Shown here in pieces: positions 49,917-58,711 of a DNA stretch of 64,000 nucleotides. The position numbers were made by a program, and so were the translations under genes. This DNA comes from Bacteroidales bacterium (GTDB lineage Bacteria; Bacteroidota; Bacteroidia; Bacteroidales; P3). The stretch's first letter is position 1. Each line of letters starts with the position of its first letter. Location: contig WQWI01000007.1 of assembly GCA_009785425.1 (NCBI GenBank), positions 1 through 64,000 on the forward strand, read 5' to 3'. Under the pieces are notes generated by a model. The model saw only the letters and a program-made list of their open reading frames with translations. It had not been told where the DNA came from and did not search any database.

Positions 49917-50793
49917 AGTAAATAAAACATTTGCAGAGATTGTAGCTTCTGTCATTCCGCATAAAATGGCACGAAACAGATGGCGTGGAATTTTACGTTT
50001 TGGGGTTTTTAGAGCTCTAAGGCTTAAGCGTAAACTGAAACGAGATACTTCATCACCTGAAATTTATTTAGCAGTTTGTACAATGGCAAAAAATGAAAGT
50101 TCTTACTTTGACGAGTGGATAAAATGGCATCGTGATTTAGGAGTTGAAAAATTTTACATCTATGATAATGAAAGTACTGACAATACAAAAGAGGTTCTCG
50201 CACCGTACATAAAATCGGGCTTGGTAGAATATACTTTTTTTGCAGGCAAAAGAAAGCAACTCCCTATCTACGATGACTGCTTTGCAAAACACAGGTTAGA
50301 TGCACACTGGATCGCATTCATTGATATAGATGAGTTTATCGTTCCGATAAAAGAAAAGACAATTCCTGACTTTTTGAAGCAATTTGAAAATTTTTCGGCG
50401 ATTGAAATAAATTGGCTCATTTATGGTAGTGGTGGTGCAAAAGAGCGAGAAGAAGGAGCTGTCATGGAGCGTTTCAAGCACCATGCACCGTTTGACCACG
50501 AATTAAATAGAATTGTCAAAAATATCGTTAACCCTCGTCGTGTTTTCAATTTTAGCGGTGTTCATGAAGTGGCTCGAATTTGTGGAAAAACAGTCGATTC
50601 GCATGGGGAAATCATAAAAAAGAAGTACACAGATAGAGAACCACAATTTGATGTAATTCGGATAAATCATTATGCTGTAAAGTCGTACGAAGAGTTTTTG
50701 GAAAAAAGAGCCCGTGGTCGTTCGAGATCGCTCAAAACACGCCGATTAGATTATTTTGACAAATTTGACCTCAACGACATAAAAGAGGAATAG
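49903..50793 (+). CDS. glycosyltransferase, GT92/DUF23-like, type B copy 1
   Basis: 296 residues. The N-terminal block MDWYRVNKTFAEIVASVIP and ARNRWRGILRFGVFRALRLK distinguish it from type A; the catalytic core is CTMAKNESSYFDEWIKWHRD, FYIYDNESTDNTKEVL and WIAFIDIDEFIVPI. It ends LDYFDKFDLNDIKEE. It is a close paralogue of the gene at 52776, which starts and ends with nearly the same words. The start lies inside the previous gene (14-base overlap). It is cytoplasmic and acts on nucleotide sugars. Confidence 0.88.
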   Translation: MDWYRVNKTFAEIVASVIPHKMARNRWRGILRFGVFRALRLKRKLKRDTSSPEIYLAVCTMAKNESSYFDEWIKWHRDLGVEKFYIYDNESTDNTKEVLAPYIKSGLVEYTFFAGKRKQLPIYDDCFAKHRLDAHWIAFIDIDEFIVPIKEKTIPDFLKQFENFSAIEINWLIYGSGGAKEREEGAVMERFKHHAPFDHELNRIVKNIVNPRRVFNFSGVHEVARICGKTVDSHGEIIKKKYTDREPQFDVIRINHYAVKSYEEFLEKRARGRSRSLKTRRLDYFDKFDLNDIKEE

Positions 50794-50811
50794 CAACAAA
50801 GTTACACCAAA

Positions 50812-51840
50812 ATGAAAATTTTAATCACAGGAACTGCAGGATTTATTGGGTTTTACTTGGCGAAAACACTTCTTGAAAAAGGGCATCAAGTCGTTGGTGT
50901 TGATAATATCAATGATTATTATGATGTAAATCTAAAATTTGCACGACTGTCTGAAAGTGGCATTGATAAAAATGAAATCGAAAATTTGAAGATGGTTCAA
51001 AGCAAAAAATATCAGAATTATCGTTTTATGAAATTGGATATTTCTAACAAAGATGATGTTTTTTCGCTTTTTGATTCTGAACGTCCTGACTGTGTTTGTA
51101 ATATGGCAGCACAAGCCGGAGTGCGCTTCAGTCTTACCCATCCAAATGCTTACATTCCGTCTAACATAACAGGTTTTCTCAATATTTTGGAGGCTTGCCG
51201 TTTTTATACCGTTAAGCAGTTGCTGTATGCTAGCAGTTCGAGTGTTTATGGGCTAAATCAAGAGCAACCCTACACTACTTTTCAAAAAACTGATAGCCCG
51301 ATTAGTTTGTACGCAGCAACAAAAAAAATGAACGAATTGATGGCACATAGTTACAGCCATCTGTACGGAGTACCTACAATCGGTTTAAGATTTTTTACCG
51401 TTTATGGTCCCTGGGGCAGACCGGATATGGCACCGTTCATTTTCACAAAAGCAATCGTAGAACAGACTCCGATAAATATCTATAACGAAGGAAAGATGTA
51501 CAGAGATTTCACGTACATTGATGATATTATTCAATCTATCGTATTGCTTCTTGATAAACTGACAGAAGAAGATGATGGCGAATTATACAGAATTTACAAT
51601 ATAGGAAACAGCAATTCGGTGTATTTAATGGATTTTGTAGAAACATTAGAAAAAAAATTGAACACCACAGCCATTAAAAATTTTCTTCCTCTGCAGCAAG
51701 GTGATATGATTTCTACCCTTGCTGATGTGTCGGAATTGGAAAGCAAAACAAATTTTCGACCAAATACCTCGATCGAAGAAGGAGTTAGTAAATTAGTTGA
51801 TTGGTATTTAAGTTTTAAATCGGATAGTAAAAATCATTAA
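50812..51840 (+). CDS. NAD-dependent epimerase, UDP-glucuronate 4-epimerase-like
   Basis: 342 residues. Extended SDR fold: ILITGTAGFIGFYLAKTLLE (GxxGxxG), catalytic YxxxK in ISLYAATKKMNELMAHSY, and Ser in LLYASSSSVYG. GLRFFTVYGPWGRPDMAPF is the block of the UDP-GlcA/UDP-GalA 4-epimerase branch (GalE-like but with GRPDMA). It should supply UDP-galacturonate for the glycan made by the flanking transferases. It sits between the two GT92 A-B pairs, 18 and 11 bases from its neighbours. Confidence 0.92.
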   Translation: MKILITGTAGFIGFYLAKTLLEKGHQVVGVDNINDYYDVNLKFARLSESGIDKNEIENLKMVQSKKYQNYRFMKLDISNKDDVFSLFDSERPDCVCNMAAQAGVRFSLTHPNAYIPSNITGFLNILEACRFYTVKQLLYASSSSVYGLNQEQPYTTFQKTDSPISLYAATKKMNELMAHSYSHLYGVPTIGLRFFTVYGPWGRPDMAPFIFTKAIVEQTPINIYNEGKMYRDFTYIDDIIQSIVLLLDKLTEEDDGELYRIYNIGNSNSVYLMDFVETLEKKLNTTAIKNFLPLQQGDMISTLADVSELESKTNFRPNTSIEEGVSKLVDWYLSFKSDSKNH

Positions 51841-51851
51841 AAACGAAGAAT

Positions 51852-52751
51852 ATGAAATGGATTTGGCGTAGAATCATCTCTTGCTTTCTGCCTTTTAAGA
51901 TTTTATGGCTGAAGATTCGTAATAGGCAATTGTATAAAATGGAATCGCAGTTAAAATTCAAACATTTTTTGTCTGTGGTTGGCATCGCCAAAAATGAGGG
52001 GCACAATTTTATAGAATGGATTGAATATCACAGGCTCGTGGGAGTAGAAAAATTTTATATCTATGACAACGAATCAACAGACGACACCTACAAAATTTTG
52101 CGTCCATACATTGAACAGGGACTGGTTGAATATACATATTTTCCGGGCAAGAAGAAACAGATACCGGCATATTTAGACTGCATCAACCGGCACAAACTTG
52201 ATACAAAGTGGATTGCTTTTATTGACTTAGATGAGTTTATAGTACCCATAGATTGCGAAAGTATCCCGGAAACCTTAAAAAGGCTACCGCCTACCGCCAC
52301 CCAATTGTGTATAGGATGGCTCGTTTACGGAGATAGCGGACATGAAAAAAAACACGATGGACTCGTTTTAGAGGCGTTTAAATATAATTGGGGTGAACCC
52401 TCTGTTTGTGGAAAAATCATTGTTAATCCACGAGATATTGCTGTGGCAGGCTCTCATAAATCAATTATGATAAACGGAGAAACGGTGGACGAAAATGGAG
52501 ACGTAATCAAACCAAGTCGATGGAGCAAGGGTAGAAGATTAAAAGGTAAATTTACCATCGATAGGATACGCATAAATCACTACCAAATAAAGAGTTGGGA
52601 AGAATATTCTCAAAAGTATAGCCGAGGAGCTGTTGGTAGTGGCAATTACAAGAAGTACACCCGAAAAACTTTTGACGAAATAAACATTAACAAAGTATTG
52701 GACAATACTATGGACAAATATATTGAACGTTTGAAAGATATTTTGGATTAA
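51852..52751 (+). CDS. glycosyltransferase, GT92/DUF23-like, type A copy 2
   Basis: 299 residues. Paralogue of the gene at 48993, with VGIAKNEGHNFIEWIEYHRL, FYIYDNESTDDTYKIL, TKWIAFIDLDEFIVPIDCES, PPTATQLCIGWLVYGDSG and RINHYQIKSWEEYSQKY. The differences concentrate in the middle and C-terminal third, the part expected to bind the acceptor, so it may make a different linkage. It is 11 bases after the epimerase. Confidence 0.88.
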   Translation: MKWIWRRIISCFLPFKILWLKIRNRQLYKMESQLKFKHFLSVVGIAKNEGHNFIEWIEYHRLVGVEKFYIYDNESTDDTYKILRPYIEQGLVEYTYFPGKKKQIPAYLDCINRHKLDTKWIAFIDLDEFIVPIDCESIPETLKRLPPTATQLCIGWLVYGDSGHEKKHDGLVLEAFKYNWGEPSVCGKIIVNPRDIAVAGSHKSIMINGETVDENGDVIKPSRWSKGRRLKGKFTIDRIRINHYQIKSWEEYSQKYSRGAVGSGNYKKYTRKTFDEININKVLDNTMDKYIERLKDILD

Positions 52752-52775
52752 TAATTGTTGATTGACAGAGAAATA

Positions 52776-53672
52776 ATGAGTTGGTTCCGTGTAAATAAAG
52801 TATTTTCTGAAATAGTTGCAGGATTTATTCCGAACAAGCTGGCACGAAATAGATGGCGAGGAATCTTACGCTACGGACTTTTTCGTGCGATGAGGCTAAA
52901 ACACCGATTAAAAAAAGATAAATCGCAACCACAGTATTATTTGACGGTTTGTGCAATTGCAAAAAACGAAGGAGCATATTTTGACGAGTGGATAAAATGG
53001 CATCACGATTTGGGTGTTGAAAAATTCTATATCTACGACAATGAAAGCATTGACAACACTAAAGAGGTTCTTGAGCCGTACATAAAATCAGGGTTGGTAG
53101 AGTACATTTTTTTTCCCGGTAAAAGACGGCAGATACCTGCATACGACGATTGCCTCGAAAAACACAGATTTGATGCACACTGGATTGCAGTAATTGATTT
53201 AGATGAGTTTATAGTGCCAATAAAAGACAAAACTATTCCCGATTTTTTGAAACGATTTGAGAGCTTTTCGGCAGTAGAAATAAATTGGCTTGTTTACGGA
53301 AGTGGTGGAGCAAAAGAAAAAAAATCAGGAACAGTCATGGAAAGATTTACGCAACATTCATTACCCGAACACGAGCTGAATAGAAAGGTTAAAACCATTG
53401 TTAACCCTCGTTGTATTTTTAACTTTATTGGATGTCATGAGGCATCTCGAATATGTGGAAAAACTGCAGATTCGCACGGAAGTCCGATAACAAAAAGCTT
53501 CAACGATCGTTCGCCACAACACGATGTGATCCGTATCAACCACTATGCTGTGAAATCATATGAAGAGTTTTTGGAAAAGCGTGCAAGAGGTAGTGCCCGA
53601 TCGGTTAATCAGCGCGGGCTTGATTATTTTGAACAGTTCGATCTTAACGATATAAAAGAGAGTAGGATATGA
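52776..53672 (+). CDS. glycosyltransferase, GT92/DUF23-like, type B copy 2
   Basis: 298 residues from the ATG at 52776 (MSWFRVNKVFSEIVAGFIP), matching the start of the paralogue at 49903. The core is CAIAKNEGAYFDEWIKWHHD, FYIYDNESIDNTKEVLEPY and WIAVIDLDEFIVPIKDKT; it ends LDYFEQFDLNDIKESRI. The in-frame TTG at 52755 is rejected because it would add residues absent from the paralogue. Its stop overlaps the start of the next gene (ATGA). Confidence 0.88.
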   Translation: MSWFRVNKVFSEIVAGFIPNKLARNRWRGILRYGLFRAMRLKHRLKKDKSQPQYYLTVCAIAKNEGAYFDEWIKWHHDLGVEKFYIYDNESIDNTKEVLEPYIKSGLVEYIFFPGKRRQIPAYDDCLEKHRFDAHWIAVIDLDEFIVPIKDKTIPDFLKRFESFSAVEINWLVYGSGGAKEKKSGTVMERFTQHSLPEHELNRKVKTIVNPRCIFNFIGCHEASRICGKTADSHGSPITKSFNDRSPQHDVIRINHYAVKSYEEFLEKRARGSARSVNQRGLDYFEQFDLNDIKESRI

Positions 53673-54958
53673 GAAGAGCAGTAGAACATTTCTTTTATGA
53701 GTACATCGCATTAACTCGTTTTGGCAGAAATGTAGCAAAAATATGTGAAATGTTGTTGCCGACAAAATTGAGAGATGGATCACAGATTGGTGAGGCACCA
53801 CAAATCTCAAAGCCTATTGTCGCTATGCTAACCGGTGATAAAGGTGATAGACCATCACAAACGTTTATACGTTTACAAAGAGACAAAATTAATGCGAAAG
53901 TAAATTTTTATACAGGTGGAATCCAGGCAACATGCATAAATGAAAGTAAGCTAGCAAGTGTTCATAATATCGCACGTTTTGCAAATTATTGGAAAGAATT
54001 GAAGAGAGATAGCTTGAGTAATTGTGAAACTCTTATTGCAGCATCTTTTGTGAGCGAAAACACAGATGTTGTTTATGCACAATTCGGGAACAACGGGGCT
54101 CGAATTCTAAATGTATGCAAAGCACTTGAGCTCCCTTTGATTGTTCACTTTAGGGGATACGACAGCTCAAGAAAAAGTATGCTTAGAAAATATGAAAAAA
54201 AATACTTGGAGTTATTCGAATATGCCTCGCTTGTCATTGTCGTTTCGCACGATATGGCAGATAGGTTAGTAAATTTGGGTTGCCCGAGAGAGAAAATAGT
54301 TTACAATCCGTCTGCACCAAATGACGTATATTATCACATTCAACCGATATTCAACAAGAAATTATTTGTAGGCGCAGGAAGATTTGTTCAAAAAAAAGCA
54401 CCGCAAAACACAATCCGCGCGTTTATGAAAGTGCTTGAGAAACATCCCGATGCGAAGTTGATTTTGGCAGGAGGTGGAAAATTGTTCAGCTATTGTAAAA
54501 AAATGGTAAAACAAAATAATCTCAATAATTCGGTTTATTTGCCGGGAGCGTTTACCCCAGAGCAGTTAACACAATGGCTTAGTGAGGCTACGGCATTCGT
54601 TCAGCATTCTATAACCGCTCCAAACGGAGATAAAGAGGGCACGCCAAACTCAATATCGGAAGCGAGTTTATCCGGACTACCTATTGTTTCAACGTTTCAC
54701 GCAGGAATTCCTGATGTAATCATTGATCGCAAAACGGGGTTATTAAGTAATGAAGGCGATATTGATGCAATGGCAAAAAATATGATTTGGATTTTGGATA
54801 ATCCTCAAGAGGCTCAAAAAATGGGGAGTGCAGGTAAAGAAAATATTTGGAGGAATTTCAATCTAAATAAATGTATTGGAATTTTGGATGAAGTGATTAG
54901 GAAGTCCGTCCGGACAAATACTTGCAGTAGGAAATCAAAAAACAAAACCAAAACATAA
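53669..54958 (+). CDS. glycosyltransferase family 4
   Basis: 429 residues. GT-B fold: the N-terminal half includes VVYAQFGNNGARILNVCKAL and LIVHFRGYD; the C-terminal half has KKLFVGAGRFVQKKAPQNTI, AKLILAGGGKLFSYCKKMV and the donor-binding EGTPNSISEASLSGLPIVST with the E(x7)E signature. It transfers a sugar from a nucleotide donor in the cytoplasm. It is the last gene of the cluster started at 47991. Its 3' end overlaps the converging O-antigen ligase gene by 62 bases. Confidence 0.92.
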   Translation: MRRAVEHFFYEYIALTRFGRNVAKICEMLLPTKLRDGSQIGEAPQISKPIVAMLTGDKGDRPSQTFIRLQRDKINAKVNFYTGGIQATCINESKLASVHNIARFANYWKELKRDSLSNCETLIAASFVSENTDVVYAQFGNNGARILNVCKALELPLIVHFRGYDSSRKSMLRKYEKKYLELFEYASLVIVVSHDMADRLVNLGCPREKIVYNPSAPNDVYYHIQPIFNKKLFVGAGRFVQKKAPQNTIRAFMKVLEKHPDAKLILAGGGKLFSYCKKMVKQNNLNNSVYLPGAFTPEQLTQWLSEATAFVQHSITAPNGDKEGTPNSISEASLSGLPIVSTFHAGIPDVIIDRKTGLLSNEGDIDAMAKNMIWILDNPQEAQKMGSAGKENIWRNFNLNKCIGILDEVIRKSVRTNTCSRKSKNKTKT

Positions 54959-56138
54959 ACGTTACAGCCCATCTAGACGAATATAATACAATTTCAAAAT
55001 AAAATGTCATAGTGGACATGATTATAAACGAAAGTAGCAGAAAGTGCTTTTCGCGTATGGCGATCCAAAAAGTCCAAAAAATTAGACCAAGCAGAACTAC
55101 TATACCAACTATGCCAAATTGCACCATAATATCAAGGTAGAGATTGTGAAAGTGCCATTGTGAGTGGGGTGCTTGGATTCCCAGACTCTTCGCCCGATCT
55201 TCATCAACAATCAAATGGCGTTGTTGCCACGTGCCCCAGCCCAGAATTGGCTTTTCTTTGATTGCAGAGATAGCGGTATTTCGCAGATCTACACGTATTT
55301 GGTCTGTATAGCGACTTTTTATTTCTGTGGGAATGAAAAACAATGCAAGACATAGACCAACTACTCCAACAGCTACCAAGCCCCATTTGAGGATAGGTTT
55401 GAAGTTGCAGTAAAACAAATAGCCTAAAGCCAACAACACAGGAAAAACAGCCACTCCAATACGAGCCCCTACCATAAACGTAACGAGTATTGGTAATATA
55501 GTTGCTAGCAACATTTCGAGGAATGTAATTTGTCTTTTATTGTGATACCTCAAATAAAATGATACTGGCAAGGCCATCAATAGCGTGATGCTCAATGCCG
55601 AGGGCTGCCACGTTATGGGCCATATTGTGAAAAAATGTGCATACTGCTTGCCTTCCAACAACACCATTTTCCACGAAAGTTCGTACACAGCAGAAGCGTA
55701 CGACAGTAAACCATATATACACACCGCAATTACCATCCACACAAAAAAGCGAAGAAGTAGCATAACATTTCGTTTAGACAACTGCACCATACTAAAAAGA
55801 ATAGGGAACAGAATCATGGGTAGGGCAGAATCAACACCTCTATTGGAAAAAGTAAAATCGCCCATGCCTACTAACCAAACAAAATTCAAAAGATACAGAC
55901 CAACGACAGCATAAAATATAGGCTGCCAGGTAAATTGACGAGACTTGTTGAGGATAAAAGCTATTACTATCAACACAGATACAATTAGCATGCCCCAGCT
56001 GTTCAAACTTTCACGCAAAGGTAAAAGAATAATTAAAAAAGCCAGTGTAAAAACTTGAAAATGTTGTTCATGTGCTTGCTTAAGTAGAAGACAAAGCAGC
56101 ACAAATATAGTAGCAAAAAACAAAATAGAAAGAAACAT
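54897..56138 (-). CDS. O-antigen ligase/polymerase family membrane protein
   Basis: 413 residues with about 11 hydrophobic helices and a large periplasmic loop between about residues 268 and 340 (RYTDQIRVDLRNTAISAIKE, KPILGWGTWQQRHLIVDEDR, HSQWHFHNLYLDIMVQFGI). The loop motif GxGxW...H(S)...HNxYLD is the Wzy_C/WaaL signature. It joins or polymerises lipid-linked glycan at the periplasmic face. It lies 29 bases after the PAP2 gene on the same strand, so the pair is probably one operon. The 62-base overlap with the glycosyltransferase coding end is unusual. Confidence 0.88.
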   Translation of the reverse strand: MFLSILFFATIFVLLCLLLKQAHEQHFQVFTLAFLIILLPLRESLNSWGMLIVSVLIVIAFILNKSRQFTWQPIFYAVVGLYLLNFVWLVGMGDFTFSNRGVDSALPMILFPILFSMVQLSKRNVMLLLRFFVWMVIAVCIYGLLSYASAVYELSWKMVLLEGKQYAHFFTIWPITWQPSALSITLLMALPVSFYLRYHNKRQITFLEMLLATILPILVTFMVGARIGVAVFPVLLALGYLFYCNFKPILKWGLVAVGVVGLCLALFFIPTEIKSRYTDQIRVDLRNTAISAIKEKPILGWGTWQQRHLIVDEDRAKSLGIQAPHSQWHFHNLYLDIMVQFGIVGIVVLLGLIFWTFWIAIREKHFLLLSFIIMSTMTFYFEIVLYSSRWAVTFMFWFCFLISYCKYLSGRTS

Positions 56139-56167
56139 AGCAATTAAATTATTAAAGACCTAATTTT

Positions 56168-56878
56168 TCAAAGTAGTCTGCCGTAGAAAAGCAAACTGTA
56201 AATAACAACTCCGGCAAAATACAAGGTAAAGCCTATCCACAATATCTTTCCGTTTTGTTCGGCATAAAGTTTTATTTTTTGCGATTCTTTGAGTTTGAGT
56301 AACTTTCTATACAAAGGTCGAAGTGCACAATAGTACAATAGCACGGCAATTAACATACCTACAATAATTCCGGCGATGACATCTGTAACAAAATGCCTGC
56401 CAAGATAAATTCTTGAATAGGCAATTGCTGTCGCCCACGTAAAGGCGACAAGCGTCGCCCATTTGTTTCTGAACACAAGCCAAAGCATTGTGGCAAATCC
56501 GAATACATTGGTAGCATGTGAAGAAAAGAATCCATAAAGTCCGCCTCTACCGCTAACTAACTGTACATAATCTTTGAAATCCGGATGATGCCCCGGGCGA
56601 TAACGCTCGAAAAATGGTCGTGCTACGCTTGCAGAAAGTTGGTCGGTCAGAGTAACCAACAACACAAATATAAGCGTAACAAGAATAGATTGCTTTACCG
56701 GTGTTTTGAAAAAAACTACAAATACGACAAACAAATAAAACGGAAACCATATTTGTGTTTGACTTATGGTATGCATAAGACTGTCAAGCATAGCGGAATC
56801 GCTACCATTAAGCAAAAAAAACAAGTTTCGCTCGTAAGGAAGCCAACTTTCAACAAATTGCTGGATACTTTCTCTCAT
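56168..56878 (-). CDS. PAP2-family membrane phosphatase (undecaprenyl-diphosphatase-like)
   Basis: 236 residues with about five helices. The three PAP2 motifs are present: ARPFFERYRPGHHP (variant of KxxxxxxRP), GFFSSHATNVFGFATML (SSHAT in place of PSGH) and YSRIYLGRHFVTDVIAGIIV (SRxxxxxHxxxD). It probably dephosphorylates undecaprenyl diphosphate or a lipid phosphate at the outer face of the inner membrane. This recycles the glycan carrier and fits the O-antigen ligase gene downstream. A -7 box lies at 56901-56908. Confidence 0.91.
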   Translation of the reverse strand: MRESIQQFVESWLPYERNLFFLLNGSDSAMLDSLMHTISQTQIWFPFYLFVVFVVFFKTPVKQSILVTLIFVLLVTLTDQLSASVARPFFERYRPGHHPDFKDYVQLVSGRGGLYGFFSSHATNVFGFATMLWLVFRNKWATLVAFTWATAIAYSRIYLGRHFVTDVIAGIIVGMLIAVLLYYCALRPLYRKLLKLKESQKIKLYAEQNGKILWIGFTLYFAGVVIYSLLFYGRLL

Positions 56879-56900
56879 CTTTCATAAAAATTACAAACCA

Positions 56901-56908
56901 CAAAGATA
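56901..56908 (-). promoter_or_regulatory. -7 box of the PAP2 / O-antigen ligase operon
   Basis: CAAAGATA on plus (TATCTTTG on minus), 23 bases upstream of the PAP2 start codon. Confidence 0.6.
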
Positions 56909-56978
56909 CGAAAAAAATGAGAACTGAGAATGGAAACTGAAAATTATTTTTAATTTCGATTAAAAAATATCAAACTTT

Positions 56979-57644
56979 TCACACCCAAACAATCGGATCA
57001 ATCCCATTTTTTTGCAAATACTCGTTACATTTAGAAAAATGCCCGCTTCCGAAAAAGCCACGATGAGCAGAAAGGGGAGACGGATGGACGGTTTTTAGAA
57101 TGAAGTGTTTCGAGGTATCAATCAATTTTTCTTTCGATTGTGCATGACTACCCCAAAGCATGAAAACCAAATGCTCACGTTCGATCGAAAGTTTTTGAAT
57201 TACAACATCGGTAAACTGCTCCCACCCTTGATTTTGGTGAGATAAGGGACTGTGTGCACGAACCGTTAAGGTTGTGTTTAACAAAAATACGCCTTGCTTT
57301 GCCCAACGCTCCAAATTTCCGGAAGTTGGAACAGAGATGTTCAAATCGTTTGAAATTTCTTGAAAAATATTTCGCAACGACGGTGGAAAGGCGATTCCAT
57401 CGGGTACCGAAAAACACAAGCCATGTGCTTGTCCAATGCCGTGATACGGGTCTTGCCCCAAAATCACAACTTTCACATCGTGAAAAGGTGTTAAATTAAA
57501 CGCATTGAAGATCAGTTTGTTCGGAGGGCAGGTGGTGTGTTGACGTTGTTCGTGTTGCAAGAAGTTGCGCAAAGAGCTCATGTGATTTTTTTCAAATTCA
57601 GGAGCTAAAACAGAGAGCCAAGAGAGTTCGATGTTAACGGCCAT
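56979..57644 (-). CDS. ung: uracil-DNA glycosylase, family 1
   Basis: 221 residues from the ATG at 57644. It removes uracil from DNA. The catalytic motif is VVILGQDPYHGIGQAHGL (Asp in GQDPYH), the uracil pocket FSVPDGIAFPPSLRNIFQE, and the minor-groove loop HPSPLSAHRGFFGSGHFS. The open frame extends to 57707, but the minus-strand -7 box (57662-57669) lies inside that extension. It shares a symmetric divergent promoter with the small lipoprotein gene. Confidence 0.97.
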   Translation of the reverse strand: MAVNIELSWLSVLAPEFEKNHMSSLRNFLQHEQRQHTTCPPNKLIFNAFNLTPFHDVKVVILGQDPYHGIGQAHGLCFSVPDGIAFPPSLRNIFQEISNDLNISVPTSGNLERWAKQGVFLLNTTLTVRAHSPLSHQNQGWEQFTDVVIQKLSIEREHLVFMLWGSHAQSKEKLIDTSKHFILKTVHPSPLSAHRGFFGSGHFSKCNEYLQKNGIDPIVWV

Positions 57645-57657
57645 AGTAAGATTTTTT

Positions 57658-57693
57658 TTTGCAAAATTACAATTTTTTTTGTAACTTTGTGAA
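57658..57693. promoter_or_regulatory. symmetric divergent promoter pair (ung / small lipoprotein)
   Basis: The minus box CAAAATTA (57662-57669) and plus box TAACTTTG (57682-57689) are exactly 12 bases apart. TTTG at 57658-57661 is at the -33 position for the plus promoter; the matching minus element (57690-57693, TGAA) is weak. Confidence 0.65.
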
Positions 57694-57709
57694 AATATTT
57701 TGATCAATC

Positions 57710-57841
57710 ATGAAAAAAATTTGTCAAATCGCACTGTTTCTTTTGGCTATCGGCATTTTAGCGTCTTGTGCTTCATCAAGAAAGCCTGCTTGTGCAACTC
57801 ATGTTACGCGAACCAATAATTTTGAACGTTTACCTTTCTAA
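57710..57841 (+). CDS. 43-residue lipoprotein
   Basis: MKKICQIALFLLAIGILASC is a complete lipoprotein signal with Cys20 in the lipobox; only 23 residues remain (ASSRKPACATHVTRTNNFER and a short end), with a second Cys. Its TAA shares a base with the ATG of the next gene (TAATG), so the two are translated together. It has its own promoter box at 57682-57689. The function is unknown; the coupling suggests a partner of the barrel protein. Confidence 0.75.
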   Translation: MKKICQIALFLLAIGILASCASSRKPACATHVTRTNNFERLPF

Positions 57842-58653
57842 TGCGAAAATTAATTCGATATGTTTGTTTGACATTTTTGCTTTTCTCTGCAAAATTCGCA
57901 TTTTCGCAGGTAGAGGTGTTGGAAAACTTGATTCCAGAGCCGGAACTACAGGTGTGGAGGCAGCACTCGTTTTTCGGACACATTCATAGTGGTGGTTTTG
58001 GCTTGGGCTTTCGTTGGGGAAATATCCGATCTATTGAGAGATACACTTTTCAGGAGGCTGAATTTTTACAGCTTAGGCATCGGCATGCCGAGAGAAATCC
58101 GGGAAGGAATGCATTCGGCACGCCTCGCAGGTACATTTATGGAGGAATTAATCAGTTATTTGCGTTAAGATATGGTTTTGGCGTACAACGCACACTTAAT
58201 GAAAAGCCCTATTGGGGAGGTGTTCAGGTGGATTATACCATTTCAATAGGGGCTGTCTTGGGTTTGGCGATTCCGCAATATTTGAGTATTATTCACAGAG
58301 ATACGACACTACCGTTGCACCAGCAATTCTATGCTCGGACAGAAAGGTTTGACCCAAACAATCCCAGACACACCGAGTGGCAGTTTATCAACGGGATGGG
58401 ACCAATGTTTAGAGGTTTATTCAATCTTCGTCCATACCCCGGAGTTTACGCAAGGTTCGCCTTTAATTTTGATTTTGGTAGATATCAAGAGCGTGTCAGT
58501 GCCCTTGAAGTGGGTGTAATGGCTGATTTTTTTCCTATTCCTGTTCCAATGATGGCGGTGCCGGATAGGAACGATCCCGGGCGCTTTGTTCCTGATCGAA
58601 ATTTTTTATTCTTTAACTTTTTTATCGCCTATCATTTTGGACGGAGGAGGTAG
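57841..58653 (+). CDS. putative outer-membrane beta-barrel protein
   Basis: 270 residues. Signal peptide (1-22, ending FAFSQ). The mature part is rich in alternating aromatic/hydrophobic strands and ends with FLFFNFFIAYHFGRRR, consistent with an outer-membrane barrel of about ten strands. HIHSGGFGLGFRWGNIRSIE, GINQLFALRYGFGVQRTLNE and NGMGPMFRGLFNLRPYPGVY are the clearest blocks; I recall similar proteins in Bacteroidales but no name. It is coupled to the small lipoprotein upstream. The function is unknown. Confidence 0.75.
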   Translation: MRKLIRYVCLTFLLFSAKFAFSQVEVLENLIPEPELQVWRQHSFFGHIHSGGFGLGFRWGNIRSIERYTFQEAEFLQLRHRHAERNPGRNAFGTPRRYIYGGINQLFALRYGFGVQRTLNEKPYWGGVQVDYTISIGAVLGLAIPQYLSIIHRDTTLPLHQQFYARTERFDPNNPRHTEWQFINGMGPMFRGLFNLRPYPGVYARFAFNFDFGRYQERVSALEVGVMADFFPIPVPMMAVPDRNDPGRFVPDRNFLFFNFFIAYHFGRRR

Positions 58654-58654
58654 G

Positions 58655-58710
58655 CTTCGACTTCGCTCAACCACCTACCATCGGACGTTGAGCGAAGTCG
58701 AAACGTCCAC
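58655..58710. repeat. family D inverted repeat (TTCGACTTCGCTCAAC)
   Basis: TTCGACTTCGCTCAACC (58656 onward) and GTTGAGCGAAGTCGAAACG (58687 onward) are inverted copies. It lies between the converging barrel gene and rmlB and may serve as their terminator. Confidence 0.7.
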
Positions 58711-58711
58711 C

